From: Macrophomina tecta
Taxonomy: Eukaryota > Ascomycota > Dothideomycetes > Botryosphaeriales > Botryosphaeriaceae
DNA: 64,000 nucleotides
Assembly (NCBI GenBank): GCA_024180945.1
Contig: JAKSGN010000043.1
Coordinates: 1,922,001 to 1,986,000, forward strand
Reading direction: 5' to 3'
The notes beneath the pieces were generated by a model, which did not search any database, was not told where the DNA came from, and saw only the letters and a list, made by a program, of their open reading frames with translations. Below, piece by piece: positions 1-10,829 of this stretch (positions within the stretch are counted from its first letter, which is position 1; every line of letters begins with the position of its first letter). Both the position numbers and the translations under genes were made by a program.

Positions 1-2
1 GC

Positions 3-1592
3 ATGCTTGAGCGAGAGGCCGCCGCCGATCGCCGGGCTGAGGAAATCAAGCAGAAGGAGAAGCGCAAGAGAGAGAACAAGAAGAGGAGAGAGGAGAAAGA
101 GAGGAGAGAGCGCGAGGCTCGCCGCAAGAACGGAGTGAGCGACGCCAGCCAGGCTTGTGGCTGGAGCCTCAGCCAGCATCACGCCAAGAATTGGTTCCAA
201 AGCTACCTCAAGAAAACCAATGAGCGGCCGGACAAGGAGGTCGGGCGCGGCCAGTCTGAGGAGACCGGCGCCGAGGCATTTGAGCCCGATTCTAAGATCC
301 TTCCAAATGCGCAGCCTGAGGCGACCGGCGAAGACCATGGCGAGCCGCTCGCCCTAGTTTCTGCAGCCAACGAGCAACATGCGTGTGACTATATTACACC
401 TCCAACTGCTCCCCGCGCTTCTGCACAACCCTGCAGCCCCTGTTCTGATGACGGCCTCGACGACGTCTTCAGCACTGTCCTCAGCCAGGTCATGGAGCCT
501 GCGGTGCCCGCCCCTGCAGAGCCAGCGCATGCCGAGTCAGAGCACGCGGAGCCAGAGCCTGTAGTGCCAGCTCCGGAAACCGAGGCCATGCCCGCCTATC
601 AGCTATGGGACGATGGTACTGACGATGAGGAGCTAGTTAGAGCCTTGGAGGGAATCGGAGAGGGCAACGGAAAGAGCATCGGAGGTAGTGTTGGAGAAGA
701 CGCCGGAGAGAGTGTTGGACAGAGCATTGCAGAGGGTGTTGGAGGAAGCATTGGGGATGGCAGAACCGAGGAAACCCGTAACGCAATTCCTCAGTCCAGT
801 CCCTGGAACCACGACTGTACGGACGACGAATGCCTGTTGGAACTTTGCGAAGAGGTTGGAGAGGGTACTGGTGCCCGCATCAGAGAAGAAAAGCCGGCGG
901 AAGCAGGCGATAGATTTCCTCAGGCTAGTCCTTGGGATAATGACGGGACAACCGACGACGAGCTGTTGGAAGCCTCCAAGGCGATCGAAGAGGGCGATAA
1001 GGAGCTTTGGGATCTTGATGATATTGACGAATCTGCGCTTCTTGATGCGGTTCAAGGCCGGACACCTGTCTCGAAGGCCCGCTTAGTCAAGACGGCCCAG
1101 CCGGTCAATGACGCGGATGAGCTCCCGGCGATGAACATATCAATAGAGGCTGAGCCCTCGAGGGACTCAGCGCGCACTCCCTTGGCTGCCGGTCATCGAA
1201 GTGAATCTTTCTCGGATTCATTTTTACCTTCGTCCGACTTCGATCTCACCGTCGAGGACGTCGAGGGTGCAATGTCGGTTCCTGAACCAGTCGCCAACGT
1301 CAGCCGTCCCATTGCGAAAGCCTTGGACCACACCAGTGTTGCGCCTACGAGACCCGCCTCCATGCCGCCTCCTCCAAAGCCAACGGGTAAAAGGAAGTTC
1401 GACGCCTCAATGGGGATCGACCTCCCTCCTGTTAAGCAGCGGAGAATTATCGCACCCAAGCGCAGCTCTGCAACGAACGTCATGGCGCCAGCCCCCGCAA
1501 TGGCTCCTTCGCGGCCTTCGCGGTTCGCAGAGTTCGGCCTCTCCACGCAACTCCTCGCGGATGCGGTGTGCGACGAAGATCTCGACTTCTAG
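3..1592 (+). CDS. Acidic-repeat protein of unknown function, probably 5'-truncated
   Basis: Open frame of 529 codons that begins at the window edge, so the first Met is probably internal. I do not recognise the family. The first ~40 residues are an almost pure Lys/Arg/Glu helix, likely a coiled coil or nucleic-acid-binding segment. The middle (about 195-345) repeats a short acidic module three to four times: a Pro/Leu-Trp-Asp core, then T-D-D-E and a Leu-Leu hydrophobic pair, then Glu/Gly-rich spacers (examples LWDDGTDDEELVRAL, PWNHDCTDDECLLEL, PWDNDGTTDDELL, LWDLDDIDESALLDA). A basic stretch (KRKF, KQRR) near 455-475 could be a nuclear localisation signal. The C-terminus is acidic and aromatic (AEFGLS, then EDLDF). 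Composition suggests a disordered nuclear protein, possibly with activation-type motifs; that role is inference only. Confidence 0.6.
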   Translation: MLEREAAADRRAEEIKQKEKRKRENKKRREEKERREREARRKNGVSDASQACGWSLSQHHAKNWFQSYLKKTNERPDKEVGRGQSEETGAEAFEPDSKILPNAQPEATGEDHGEPLALVSAANEQHACDYITPPTAPRASAQPCSPCSDDGLDDVFSTVLSQVMEPAVPAPAEPAHAESEHAEPEPVVPAPETEAMPAYQLWDDGTDDEELVRALEGIGEGNGKSIGGSVGEDAGESVGQSIAEGVGGSIGDGRTEETRNAIPQSSPWNHDCTDDECLLELCEEVGEGTGARIREEKPAEAGDRFPQASPWDNDGTTDDELLEASKAIEEGDKELWDLDDIDESALLDAVQGRTPVSKARLVKTAQPVNDADELPAMNISIEAEPSRDSARTPLAAGHRSESFSDSFLPSSDFDLTVEDVEGAMSVPEPVANVSRPIAKALDHTSVAPTRPASMPPPPKPTGKRKFDASMGIDLPPVKQRRIIAPKRSSATNVMAPAPAMAPSRPSRFAEFGLSTQLLADAVCDEDLDF

Positions 1593-3307
1593 TTTCCAGC
1601 GCAACTCCCTTGCCAATGGAGACTGGGAGTTCTCCTCCTTTTCACGATCCGCCGCATGTTTGCAGAGCTGGCTCGCACTGTGTTTGACCTCAGACGCTCG
1701 TCCAGATGTGGTGTCGTGTTGGCGGAGTGGAGAGATCGCTTGAGATACTTTTTAACCGACACCGAAGAGCATCTTTGACGAGATACGCCGTTCCATGAGG
1801 GGGATAAATGGGAGTTCTTCATTGTTGTTTTGTCGGAGGTTCAGCCGGATATCGATAATGTCGGTTTTGCCGATTTGAAATGGGGGCGTATAAGTCTAAA
1901 GTGATGGACACTCCAAGGCTTTGAGCATTAGCATTTTGAGAGATTTGCATGGTCTGGGAATTTGGATCTTAGCGTTGCATTTTTGGGTGGCATCAGCAGG
2001 GCAGCAGAGATTTCTGGGGGTCAAGAAGCATGGCATCTGGGTTGGAGTCTGCGTTTGGCACATTTAGACACACCACTTTGGCGTTTTTGGACTCTGGAGA
2101 TGGATACACCTAGACTTCGGCATTGAAAGGAACGAGAGGTGTGACAGTGTGATATAATGAAGTATACCGGTTTATAGACGAGGATGAAGTTATGGTTTAC
2201 GACTGCTCGCTTGCTGCGGGTCCCTTCAGTGTCAATGAACCAGTGTATCTGCGCGACCGAAGCAGGCTGGTAGTGAAGGACTGCGAGGAGTCAAAGCGGA
2301 CACCCCTTTCGCCTGTTGTAGTCGTAGTAGTAAAGGTCAAGGCTGACCGCTCTGCGGAGATGTGATACGGCCATGCCGTGCTCCCAGAACGCAGGGAAGT
2401 CACGCTCCTCTGTATCTGGTGGCATACGGACCGCGATCGATGCAAGACTGCCGCGTTCTAGGCATGTTCATGCCATCAGAGTGCACATGGGTCTTTATAG
2501 TACCCAGGCTTACCTCATTCTTCGAATATTCTTCTGGTCTTTCGTCGCAACAACCGGTCAATGCGAAATAGAAGGAAAGCCGGCGCAGTGGCTCGGACCT
2601 GGCCCCATTCGCTTCCTAGCAGCAAACTCCTTCCATCTACCCAGCCGTACCGTTAGTAGGGAGAAAACGTCGAGAGTAGTGATGAGCCCGGAGGCTGTGG
2701 AAGGGTTTGAGCATGCAGTGTAGGATTCGGCGGCCATTAACAGTTGGAACTCGTCGCGGCCGGTTTGACTGCCACACCGTCAGCGTATCGTAGGATTTGG
2801 AGTTACTATTCTTAGGAGAATTAATCAGTATTTTTCATATATATACACGGTGGAGGAGGAATGAGGCTTCCCCGCTGGGAGGTTATACAAACACATTAGT
2901 TGCAGTTTGCCGTCACTGCCGCGAGCCCGGCAGAACCTGTATAGGAGGGGGAAGCGGTTGGATGGCTTCCTAGGACATTCCTGACCCACTGGTTGTTGCC
3001 CATTCAGGTAGTTGTCACGGTTCGGCAGCGCAGCTACCAGCACTCTGCCCCGGATGACCGCGCCTCTGAATGGACCAGCGGCCGAGTACAAGTGATCGGT
3101 CATCAAGCTAAGCTAGCGACTTGAGCTTGATCCGATGTCATATGGTGCGGACTGGGAAATAGCGCCCAGTGTGACAGAAGCTCATCTTGCTTGTACAAGG
3201 ACAATGACAGGACCAGATTAGACGACTGTCACGGTACACGCGCAAGCTTGTCTCTTCGTAACGCACAGCTGAACAACTGCATCTTGCCTTTGCAAATACG
3301 TTTCCAT
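1593..3307. other. Intergenic, no gene seen
   Basis: About 1.7 kb between the 3' end of the acidic-repeat gene and the 3' end of DOM34 (convergent). Short open frames exist on both strands but none has a recognisable domain or a coherent splice pattern. It presumably holds two 3' UTRs and terminators. Confidence 0.6.
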
Positions 3308-4575
3308 TCATATCGATTGCTCCCCTTCCTCAGCCCCGCCCTCATTCTCAATCTCCTCATCCAGGTCCTCGATCGGAAACGTCAAGATAGCCGCGATATT
3401 GCCCAGCCCCTCCAACCTCTTCCCGCTCTCATGCGCCGAGCTCAGCACCCGCACCTCACCGCCCTCCTGCTCCCTGACCCTGTCGACCAGCTTGACCCAC
3501 CTGCGCCGCGTGGCTACGTCCTGGCTGCGGAAGAGCGCGTTCGAGATGAGCAGCACGCCGCCGCCGCGGCCGACCGCGCCCTTGTCCACCGCCTTCTCAA
3601 CCTCTCGGGGGCCGTACCACGCGCGGCCATCGTCGAGCCGCAGCAGCTCGAGGAACTTGTCCATCAGCGCCGTCTCGCGCGCGTATTTGGTGTCGCTCAG
3701 CTTGGCGAGGACGGTGGGCGACTTGAGCACCTCGTGCAGGGCGTGCACGTGGCCCGAGGAGGAGTGGGCGACGAGGATGGACTGGACCTGCGCCTGCAGC
3801 GGCTTGTTGCCCGTCGAGATAGCTTGCTGCTTGATGTAGTTCTGGAAGGAGGACGCGACGAAGCCTGGGGAGGCGAGGAGGAGGGGTCGCGGATTTGAGA
3901 GGTCGATCTGGCGGAGAAGAGTGCTCAGTACTGTCGAGAAGAACTTGTCCATGCCCTGCGGGGGGAAAGAAAAAACATTAGCTGCCACCGTCTCCCCGCA
4001 CATTTGGGGGGGGATTGATTTCCGCGCACCTTCTCATGGTCGCTTGTGCCGCCCCTCCGCTTCCGGGGTATGGGGCTCTCCACGCGCTGACGCAAAATGG
4101 TTTGATGCTCCGTGATCAAGCAAATGTTCGCCATGCCCTCCTGCATGACGACGGCCCACACCTCGGCGCGCTTAGTCGGGTCGGTGGCCTCTTTGAGCGC
4201 CTCGATGGCGATGCTGTCCCAGCCGTCGGCCTTCTCGAGCACGAACTGGCGCTGCAGCTCCAGGTCCAGCGTGTGGCTCTGGCCCAGGCCAACGAACTCG
4301 TTCTCGACGGCGACCTGGCCGGCGACGTGCAGCTGGCTGCTGCCCGCGTCGAAGTCGGTCGACGTCACCCGGATCGTCAGCGTCGTGTGCACGCGCTTTG
4401 ACGATGTAGCTCCCGTCGCTGTAGCCGTTGTCACCTTGCGCAGCGCCGCCGCCCGCAGCATGTCCTGCGGCCGGATCAGGTTGTACGCGTGCCACATGTC
4501 TTCGGGCTCTTCGGGGAGCAGCGTCGCCGTGCCCGCGCCCGTGCGGCGGTCGATGCTTTGCTTGATGAGGCGCAT
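3308..4575 (-). CDS. DOM34: Dom34/pelota, ribosome-rescue factor
   Basis: Two exons, 4575-4030 and 3955-3308, split by a 74-nt GT-AG intron, give a 397-aa protein, close to the family's ~390. Dom34 with the GTPase Hbs1 enters the A site of stalled ribosomes in no-go and non-stop decay and splits subunits in the cytoplasm. Visible are the Sm-like N-terminal domain (starts MRLIKQSID, with the MWHAYNL segment at 27-33), the eRF1-like middle domain with VVMQEGMANICLI near 142-155, and the C-terminal eRF1_3 domain ending in an acidic tail. The middle domain lacks the GGQ peptide-release motif, as expected for Dom34 rather than eRF1. Exon 1 is exactly 182 codons and exon 2 begins GMDKFFSTVL, so the splice keeps frame. 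The long plus-strand frames here are antisense shadows. Confidence 0.93.
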
Positions 4576-5236
4576 GGTGGGTTGCGCGCGCTGTGAGGCG
4601 TGGGAGGCGTGTCTAGTGTGCGCTCGATCCGGGGAAGCGCACAGCGGTGGGTGTCAACGGGGGTTTGGATAGTGGAATTGTTGGAGTTTGGCCTGCAGTG
4701 ACGTTGAAGCCGCCCCGCAGCCCAGCCCACTCCACCCTATCGATAAACGGCCCCACAAAACTATCTCGGTTTCGACTTGGTTGAAGACATGTGAGGTGGG
4801 TTAGCGGTTATGCTTATACACTGGCATGAAGCCGGCCAGTAAGATACTTGAGCTAGGTAAGGGAATACGGCGACGAAGTAAGTGTTAGAAGAGATATGAT
4901 GAACGCTTTAATTCAGCATATCGAGACTGCTGACGTATATATCTATTAACCACTCTTCCCCGTGCAAGTAAATCAAACGAAGAAACAAGCAAGAAAATAG
5001 ATATTCAGACATAATCCAGTCTAACTCCAGTTCGTTTTGTTTCCAATGCGCTGCTATCTTCTGCGCGGACTTTTTGCTGAACAACTCATTTGTACAGCAT
5101 ATGCAAGTAGCACAGAGGACAGATCGGAATATTGCATGCTCTTCTGCTTTTATTCCTCGGATAATAGCAGTCAAAAGCGCGTGATCTGAGGAAGCCTGCC
5201 GTTCAAGCAGACATTGACCCATTGAAACCCGCGCAA
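4576..5236. other. Intergenic, no gene seen
   Basis: The 661 bp between the DOM34 start and the 3' end of the permease gene (both minus strand). It should contain the DOM34 promoter and the permease 3' UTR. An open frame at 4908-5402 on the minus strand overlaps the permease end and has no recognisable domain. Confidence 0.5.
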
Positions 5237-6838
5237 TCAGCGCCCGAACCTTTTGATCTCCCACCACCTTAACGGTGGGAACACAAGCGCGGCCCAGGCG
5301 AACCCGACATAGTTCCCCATATCGGCTCCATAGTCTCCAACAGTCTTGGCAATCGGCCCAATATACCAGACTTGGGCCATTGACAAGACAGCACCCACCC
5401 AACCAACCAAAAAAGCGACGAGAGCCGCGACTCCCAGGGGCAGGTGCTTCTTATCATTCCAGCGGGCCCAGTCCCAGCTCAAGGCAGGCTTCCTTCTAAA
5501 AAAGAAGTGCTCCTCGAGCGTGATGGCGAGCCAGATGCACACCCAGTATCCCATCAGTGCGAGGAAGTTGGTAAAGATCTCCGCCAAGTGTGCACGACCA
5601 GCAGCAGCGCAGACCGTGTAGATGACCACGCCAATCGTATTCCAAACAACACGTGGCACCTGAGCGCACCAGCGACCCAGAATTTGGAAGTCCACGCCAG
5701 ACGAATAGGTGGGTGGGATGAGATTGGCCACAAGCCCGAGTGCGACCACGACACCACAGAATTTCCCAAAAGCACCCAATGGCGCAAAGCCTTCAACAAT
5801 GAGGGCGCCCTGCGATGTCTCATACGCGGCGGCCCAGCTGGAGTTGGCGGTCATACCAGATCCCAGCCCGATACCCATGATGAATGCAAACGTAAAGCTC
5901 GTGGACAGCCCAACCATTGTGACGGTGAAAACCTTCCAACCAGGCGTGGACGACGGATAGTACACGAAATAGTCTGCGGCACCTCCGCCGTACGTGATGG
6001 CGGCCGCGAGGCAGAGGGAAAAGAAGGAAAGCCGGTTTCCTGCAAGGGTGCGAGCATCTCCGGCGGATGACGGAGTCGTGGTATCAAAGCGCGGACCGGC
6101 AACACCCGCGAGGATGCACAAGGCCATCAGCTGCGGCAGCCAGGCGTAGCGCTCGTAGTAGTGGAAAACCGCATATCCAAATGTGGTGATACCCCAGGTG
6201 ATCACGGCGACGATGATGATGCCTACCACAATGGACATGTTGTCCGTCGAGACAGCAGACAGTATCTGCCCTGCAATCACGCAGTCGATCAGAGCGTAGC
6301 CGAGCAGAACGACGATGTTCAGTAACACGACGATTTTTGAGGGATACCAGCCCATGGTGTAGCGCGCAAGAATCATAGTTCTATTCCCGGAACGTGGGCC
6401 GAACGTCGCAGCGTAAGCAACACCAAGGCATCCCACTAGCATTCCGAAAACAGCGCAGAGACAGCTGTCAGTGAAGCTGAGGTAGTACACGGCGGGTCCG
6501 AGCATTCCAAGCGTGACATTATTGGCGGCCAAATTGATCGAAAACCATAAGATCGCGATTTGGGAGTACCCGAGCGAACGGAGGTCGTGCCGCTCATCTG
6601 ACTCCACCCGTTGGATCCCGCGTGCCTCCAGGTTGTACTCAACCAGCGTTTGCTCAAAAGCCGCGTACCAGTTCTTGGTAGATTCTAAGACAGTGGACGG
6701 GCGACGGGGCAGGTCTGCAGAGTCATCTTGGACGGCTGTAGGCTCCTCTTTCCGGCGGGACAGATCCTCAGTCTGCGGTGCAGAAGTGATGCCTTTCTCG
6801 ACATCGGAAAGCGTGGCAGCCTGCTGTTCGTTGGGCAT
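5237..6838 (-). CDS. NCS1-family purine/cytosine permease (Fcy2-like)
   Basis: Uninterrupted 533-codon frame. It is a plasma-membrane proton symporter for nucleobases or related heterocycles of the Fcy2/Tpn1 branch of NCS1. A ~100-residue hydrophilic N-terminus carries the family segment ARGIQRVESDERHD and is followed by about 12 hydrophobic segments. TM1-2 hold the NCS1 pattern of Asn-rich helix then GMLGPAVYYLSF, followed by TFGPRSGNRTMILARYTMGW, a conserved substrate-site loop in this family. Length matches Fcy2-type carriers. The start follows an in-frame Met directly before the usual polar tail. The substrate (cytosine, adenine, guanine, hypoxanthine or vitamin B6) cannot be told from the sequence. 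The single exon is slightly unusual for the locus. Confidence 0.92.
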   Translation of the reverse strand: MPNEQQAATLSDVEKGITSAPQTEDLSRRKEEPTAVQDDSADLPRRPSTVLESTKNWYAAFEQTLVEYNLEARGIQRVESDERHDLRSLGYSQIAILWFSINLAANNVTLGMLGPAVYYLSFTDSCLCAVFGMLVGCLGVAYAATFGPRSGNRTMILARYTMGWYPSKIVVLLNIVVLLGYALIDCVIAGQILSAVSTDNMSIVVGIIIVAVITWGITTFGYAVFHYYERYAWLPQLMALCILAGVAGPRFDTTTPSSAGDARTLAGNRLSFFSLCLAAAITYGGGAADYFVYYPSSTPGWKVFTVTMVGLSTSFTFAFIMGIGLGSGMTANSSWAAAYETSQGALIVEGFAPLGAFGKFCGVVVALGLVANLIPPTYSSGVDFQILGRWCAQVPRVVWNTIGVVIYTVCAAAGRAHLAEIFTNFLALMGYWVCIWLAITLEEHFFFRRKPALSWDWARWNDKKHLPLGVAALVAFLVGWVGAVLSMAQVWYIGPIAKTVGDYGADMGNYVGFAWAALVFPPLRWWEIKRFGR

Positions 6839-8710
6839 GGCTCCCTACATGTTGGTCAGCTTTCACAGTCCACCACAAGGGGAGCGGGGTAAGGCAAGCA
6901 GCATGTGTCCTTTCGCTAGAATTATCTAGATCAAGTTGAACCGTCTTCTCTCAGAACGCCGAGCTCCAGCAGACGTCTCCCCAGAGTACCACAAGCTCAT
7001 CCGCCCTCCCACGTGGAGCGTGCTGACGGGCGTGGGGGTGGATGAGGCTGACAGGTGGCACGGAGAGACGCTACGGAAAACCCGACGGACACCGGTCCAT
7101 GCTGATGCTACCTAGATACCTTGATCCGACAGTATGTCCGTGCGATTGGCATGCATTTTGCTCTGTTTCCGTACTTTGAGAGGCCTAGAGTGCGACGAAG
7201 TGGTGATGGGAGAGGTAGACAGGACGCAGATGGTGGAGTGGGGTGGTGGTGTGTTCTTGAAAATCTGCGAAATGACTCGGAATCGACCGGGGGTGGAGCG
7301 GGGAGGCGGTTCTAGAAAGCGCTGATCCTGCAATCCTCTCCGCACCTGCCGGTCGTGTGCTGGGCGCCGAGATATTGGTCCCTGGGAGGCGGGTTGAAGG
7401 TATCGCAGAGAGGGTGTAGCAGGCGTGGCAGGCACTGGTTAAGAAAATGCGCCTGCACATCGGTCAGCAGGGAAGTATTTTCCCGACTCGCGTGCCCCGG
7501 TCACGACTTGCTGGGCCGGGTCATCTCTGGGCTGCCAAACTTTATCTCATAGGCTTTGGTCTGCAACTCATGCCAGCACGTTTTCCGCACCGGCAAGTTT
7601 CCCACAACAGTTAAGTGCTAGCACGACAACCGGCCAATCGCACCAGAGGCCCAAGTACTCAACAACGACGGCCTGCATGACAGCTGCTATAATCCGTCCC
7701 GATATTGGCATCAGCGGAGGGCGCCTGCATGACTACTTCTTATCGCCAAGGCGTGCTTGTGGACAGGAATGTCTTGTGCGAGGGCTTCTCACGACAATCA
7801 CGATCTCTCATGATCACTTTGGGGGGAATGATGGCTGCTCGAGTAATGAATTAAATTTTTGCGGAGTGAAGCCGGGGGCCTCTGCACCGAATACTAAACA
7901 CCTGCTAAATTATGGAATGCTTTCCCAACTGACATGGGTATCCGCTTTTTCAGGGGACAAAACGCTAATCAACGCCTGGAACAATGCTGAGAAGAAAGGA
8001 AAAGGAAATACACAAGCACGTCAGTCCGCTTCCCGGTGCCGACATCGAAGAGAGCATGTTTGACCCGACACACCGAAGCGACTTGCCAAGTGCAGGTCGC
8101 ACGACATGTACAGCGTCAGGTGGGTGATAAGTGGATGGAGTTGACCCCACAGGCAATTTCCTTTGCGGGGCGTCGATTGCACGACGCCGAGACATTGGGA
8201 GCGGATGTGGAGAAAAGCTGACCGCATTGGCGGGGCTCCACGATGGACGAGCGTTGTGTGAAAGGACAGTGACGTCTAGAACGTCAGAGGATCCTTTGCG
8301 TGGGCTGGGCGCCAAGCCATGACCTCAGCTGGTCGTCGGGACAAGATCACTGAAGACGCTGAGCGACGAAGCGTGTGAGGTAATACGGGCAGCGCCCGAG
8401 CTTGGCGGAAAGTCCGGCGTCTTTGATTTGCTGGGCACCGAGGGTTTTCAGCCGCCGTGCAAGGAGCGCTGTTCCGTCCGAGCGCAAATTGGACGCCGCA
8501 TCGAAAGGCGACGTCAATGTGGATGTGGAGGTACAACTTTCGAGTAGTGATCGTTGGCGGGGGGAGGAACCTGGGGCTGCAATGATCTCACTGCTCCCCA
8601 GATCGACGGCCCCTGAATACTGCCGGCGAAGACTCTGGAAGGTGTGCCGACGGCAATCCTGCGCAAGGGAAGGATGTGTCCCCAGGGATGCGCAAGTCGC
8701 CAAACGAGGT
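6839..8710. other. Intergenic, no gene seen
   Basis: About 1.9 kb upstream of the permease start. Several overlapping frames (7112-7460, 7677-8063, 8347-8826) show no domains, no splice coherence and low-complexity translations, so I treat them as noise. The segment must include the permease promoter and the 3' UTR of the small gene at 8711. Confidence 0.5.
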
Positions 8711-8929
8711 TTACTCCTGGTCAGACGGCTCCGCCGAGGAGAGTCGAGACGAGGTTGAGGTGGTGGAGGAGACGGATCCGTTGCGAGGAGGATACATGGG
8801 ACGAGTGGTAGCGAGTGGCTGCTCATCGTCGTCGTCGGGCAGGAAGATGTTGGGGTCGGCGCGGATGGCCTGGCCGCCGCGCAGGTTGGTGATGTAGATG
8901 TACTGCTGGGTGTTGGAGGCGGAAGGCAT
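8711..8929 (-). CDS. Small 72-aa Asp/Ser-rich protein
   Basis: A 73-codon frame starting at the Met of MPSASNTQQYIYITNLRGG. I do not recognise a named family. The first 37 residues look structured and purposeful: a Tyr-rich strand (YIYITNLRGG), then QAIRADPNIFLPDDDDEQP. The tail is Ser/Thr-rich and probably disordered. The frame extends upstream in the same phase to 9124, but that extension is poorly organised, and the Met at 8929 gives a compact protein that looks like small conserved fungal ORFs. It is divergent from nicotinamidase, with ~1 kb between starts. It could be a spliced piece of a longer gene. Confidence 0.5.
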   Translation of the reverse strand: MPSASNTQQYIYITNLRGGQAIRADPNIFLPDDDDEQPLATTRPMYPPRNGSVSSTTSTSSRLSSAEPSDQE

Positions 8930-9970
8930 GGTGGAGGAGTTCAGTGCCGATTGGATGGGCGAGCAGTAGACAGAAGGCGTTGGCCGGGTTGGTGCTTGCT
9001 TGGATTGATTAAGCAGGCGGTGATGGATATGGATTGGCGACTGGGAGTCGTCGTGGGGATGGGCTGTACTTATAATCATAGACCCAGGCGATAGCTGGAT
9101 TAACGCCGCTCTCCTCGGACGCATCTTGGGCTCTTGTGGAAGGCTAGTGAGTCAGCTTGGCGCTCGAATGGTGCCATTAGCTTTTTAGGTTTCCGCAATG
9201 CGGGTCAAGCTCCGCCAGAGCCGACCCCCGTCCGCACGCCAGATGCACCTTGCCGCCTGGCGACACGACCGCTGCGCCCGGGACGGTGGGGTCGCAGCGA
9301 GCTGCTGGCTCCATCGCCGCGCGTTGCCCAGCGCCGCCGCCCCCGGCCATCGTGTTGCTCGCGCGGCCAGAACGCTGTTGCGCGCACCCAGCCTCTCACA
9401 AGTCGCCGCCGCCGCCGCACGGACAGACCTTCCCAGTCCCGCTCCCGCGCACGTCCCATCTCCGAACTTGGCAAAGCGGCGTTTGCCTAAGCCCGCGACT
9501 CGCTCTGGCGCCGTCGCCGTGCTTATCCCCGTCCGAGGCCGTCCGTGCCTCCAGTTGCAGCGCATTTCTCATCCACGCCCGAAACCCAGCTGCCTGCTCG
9601 GACACGCATCTTCTCAAGTCCGCTTCGGCCTATCCGTCTGCCTTGCACAGCAGACTCTCCCAGCTTGGCTCATGACGCCAGGAGTGCCGGCAATGCAGCG
9701 ATAAGCCCGCGCTTCCTGGGCTCGCCGGCCGCCGTCGTGCGCCGTGATACGCCCATCACCCCGCCGCCTAGCGACCCCATTCGTCGCAGCTCTCTGCTCC
9801 AAACACTACTCAAACCTCAACTGATCCGCTTGTCGGCTCCCAACCTTCTCGTGCGTCTTACCTGCCCCGCGATCGTCTCCCGTCTAGACCGGTCGCCGGT
9901 TGATCCCACCCAGCGCATCAACACTTTTGTTTACCCGCCGCGACGCACTGCGTGTGCAGCACGCACCACA
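8930..9970. promoter_or_regulatory. Divergent intergenic region (small ORF / PNC1)
   Basis: About 1 kb, GC-rich, with pyrimidine-rich stretches from ~9290 to 9960 on the plus strand just before the nicotinamidase ATG. It likely holds the promoters and 5' UTRs of both flanking genes. Long frames on both strands here are products of high GC and low stop density; none has a domain. Confidence 0.4.
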
Positions 9971-10829
9971 ATGGCTTCAGCATCAAGCAAGGTTGACTTC
10001 ACGCCGGCATTGATTATTGTCGACGCGCAGGAGGATTTCTGCCCTCCCGTAAGCATAATCGGCCCATGCCATTTTCCCGTCAATAAAAATAGTCCCGCCG
10101 CTGTTGCGAATTTCGTCTGCCTGCCCGCACGGCCACCGCTCCCCCGCCGCACATTCAATTATACTCTTTCCCCAAGCTAACCGCAACACAACCGCCCTCT
10201 AGAACGGCGCCCTCGCCGTCAAAGATGGCCGCGCCATCGTACCCGCCGTAAATCACCTCCTCGCTCTCCACTTCGCACTCAAGATCGCGACCAAAGACTT
10301 CCACCCGCGCGACCACATCTCCTTCGCCTCTAACCACGCCGCCCCCAACAACGTGCCCTTCGCCTCGACCGTCACCATCGCCAACCCGCTCAACCCCTCC
10401 GAAACGCAGACCACGCGCCTCTGGCCCGACCACTGCGTGCAGGGCACCCCCGGCGCCGAGCTGATCCCCGAGCTCGCCCAGGACCGCGTCACGCACGTCG
10501 TCGAGAAGGGCCAGGACAAGCGCGTCGAGATGTACAGCGCCTTCTACGACCCCTTTCGCAGCCCCACCGTCGCCAAAAGCGGGCTGGCAGAGCTGTTGAG
10601 GGGCGCAGGCGTGACGGACGTATTCGTAGTCGGGCTGGCGATGGACTATTGCGTCAAGTTCACCGCGCTGGATGCCGCCAAGGAAGGATTCAGAACTGTC
10701 GTCGTTAGCGAGGGCACGAGAGCGGTGGATCCGGCGCAGTGGGGCGAGGTGCAGAAGGATATGGAGAGGGCAGGGGTGAGGTTTGTGAGCGTCGAGGGCG
10801 AGGATGTGAAGAGGGTGGGGCAGCTGTAG
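9971..10829 (+). CDS. PNC1: Nicotinamidase (isochorismatase-like hydrolase)
   Basis: Exon 1 9971-10048, intron 10049-10202 (154 nt), exon 2 10203-10829; 234 aa, near the 216 of yeast Pnc1. It hydrolyses nicotinamide to nicotinate and ammonia in NAD salvage and relieves sirtuin inhibition. The catalytic Asp-Lys-Cys triad is visible: Asp18 in IIVDAQEDF, Lys in HVVEKGQDKR and Cys in GLAMDYCVKF. Metal-site residues are visible in TKDFHPRDHISFA and WPDHCVQGTPG. Exon 1 ends exactly at codon 26 (EDFCPP) and exon 2 resumes with NGALAVKDGR, as in homologues. The intron is long for this window. It lies ~37 kb from the kynurenine-type genes, so I do not count it as part of that locus. Confidence 0.93.

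Noticed and set aside
3191..3898. 235-codon plus-strand frame over DOM34 exon 2
   Set aside because: Antisense shadow of a conserved coding exon; no domain.
9971..10829. Nicotinamidase as a member of the kynurenine-type cluster
   Set aside because: It is ~31 kb from the TRP5-like gene and ~37 kb from kynureninase, with many unrelated genes between; NAD salvage is distinct from the catabolic route inferred here.
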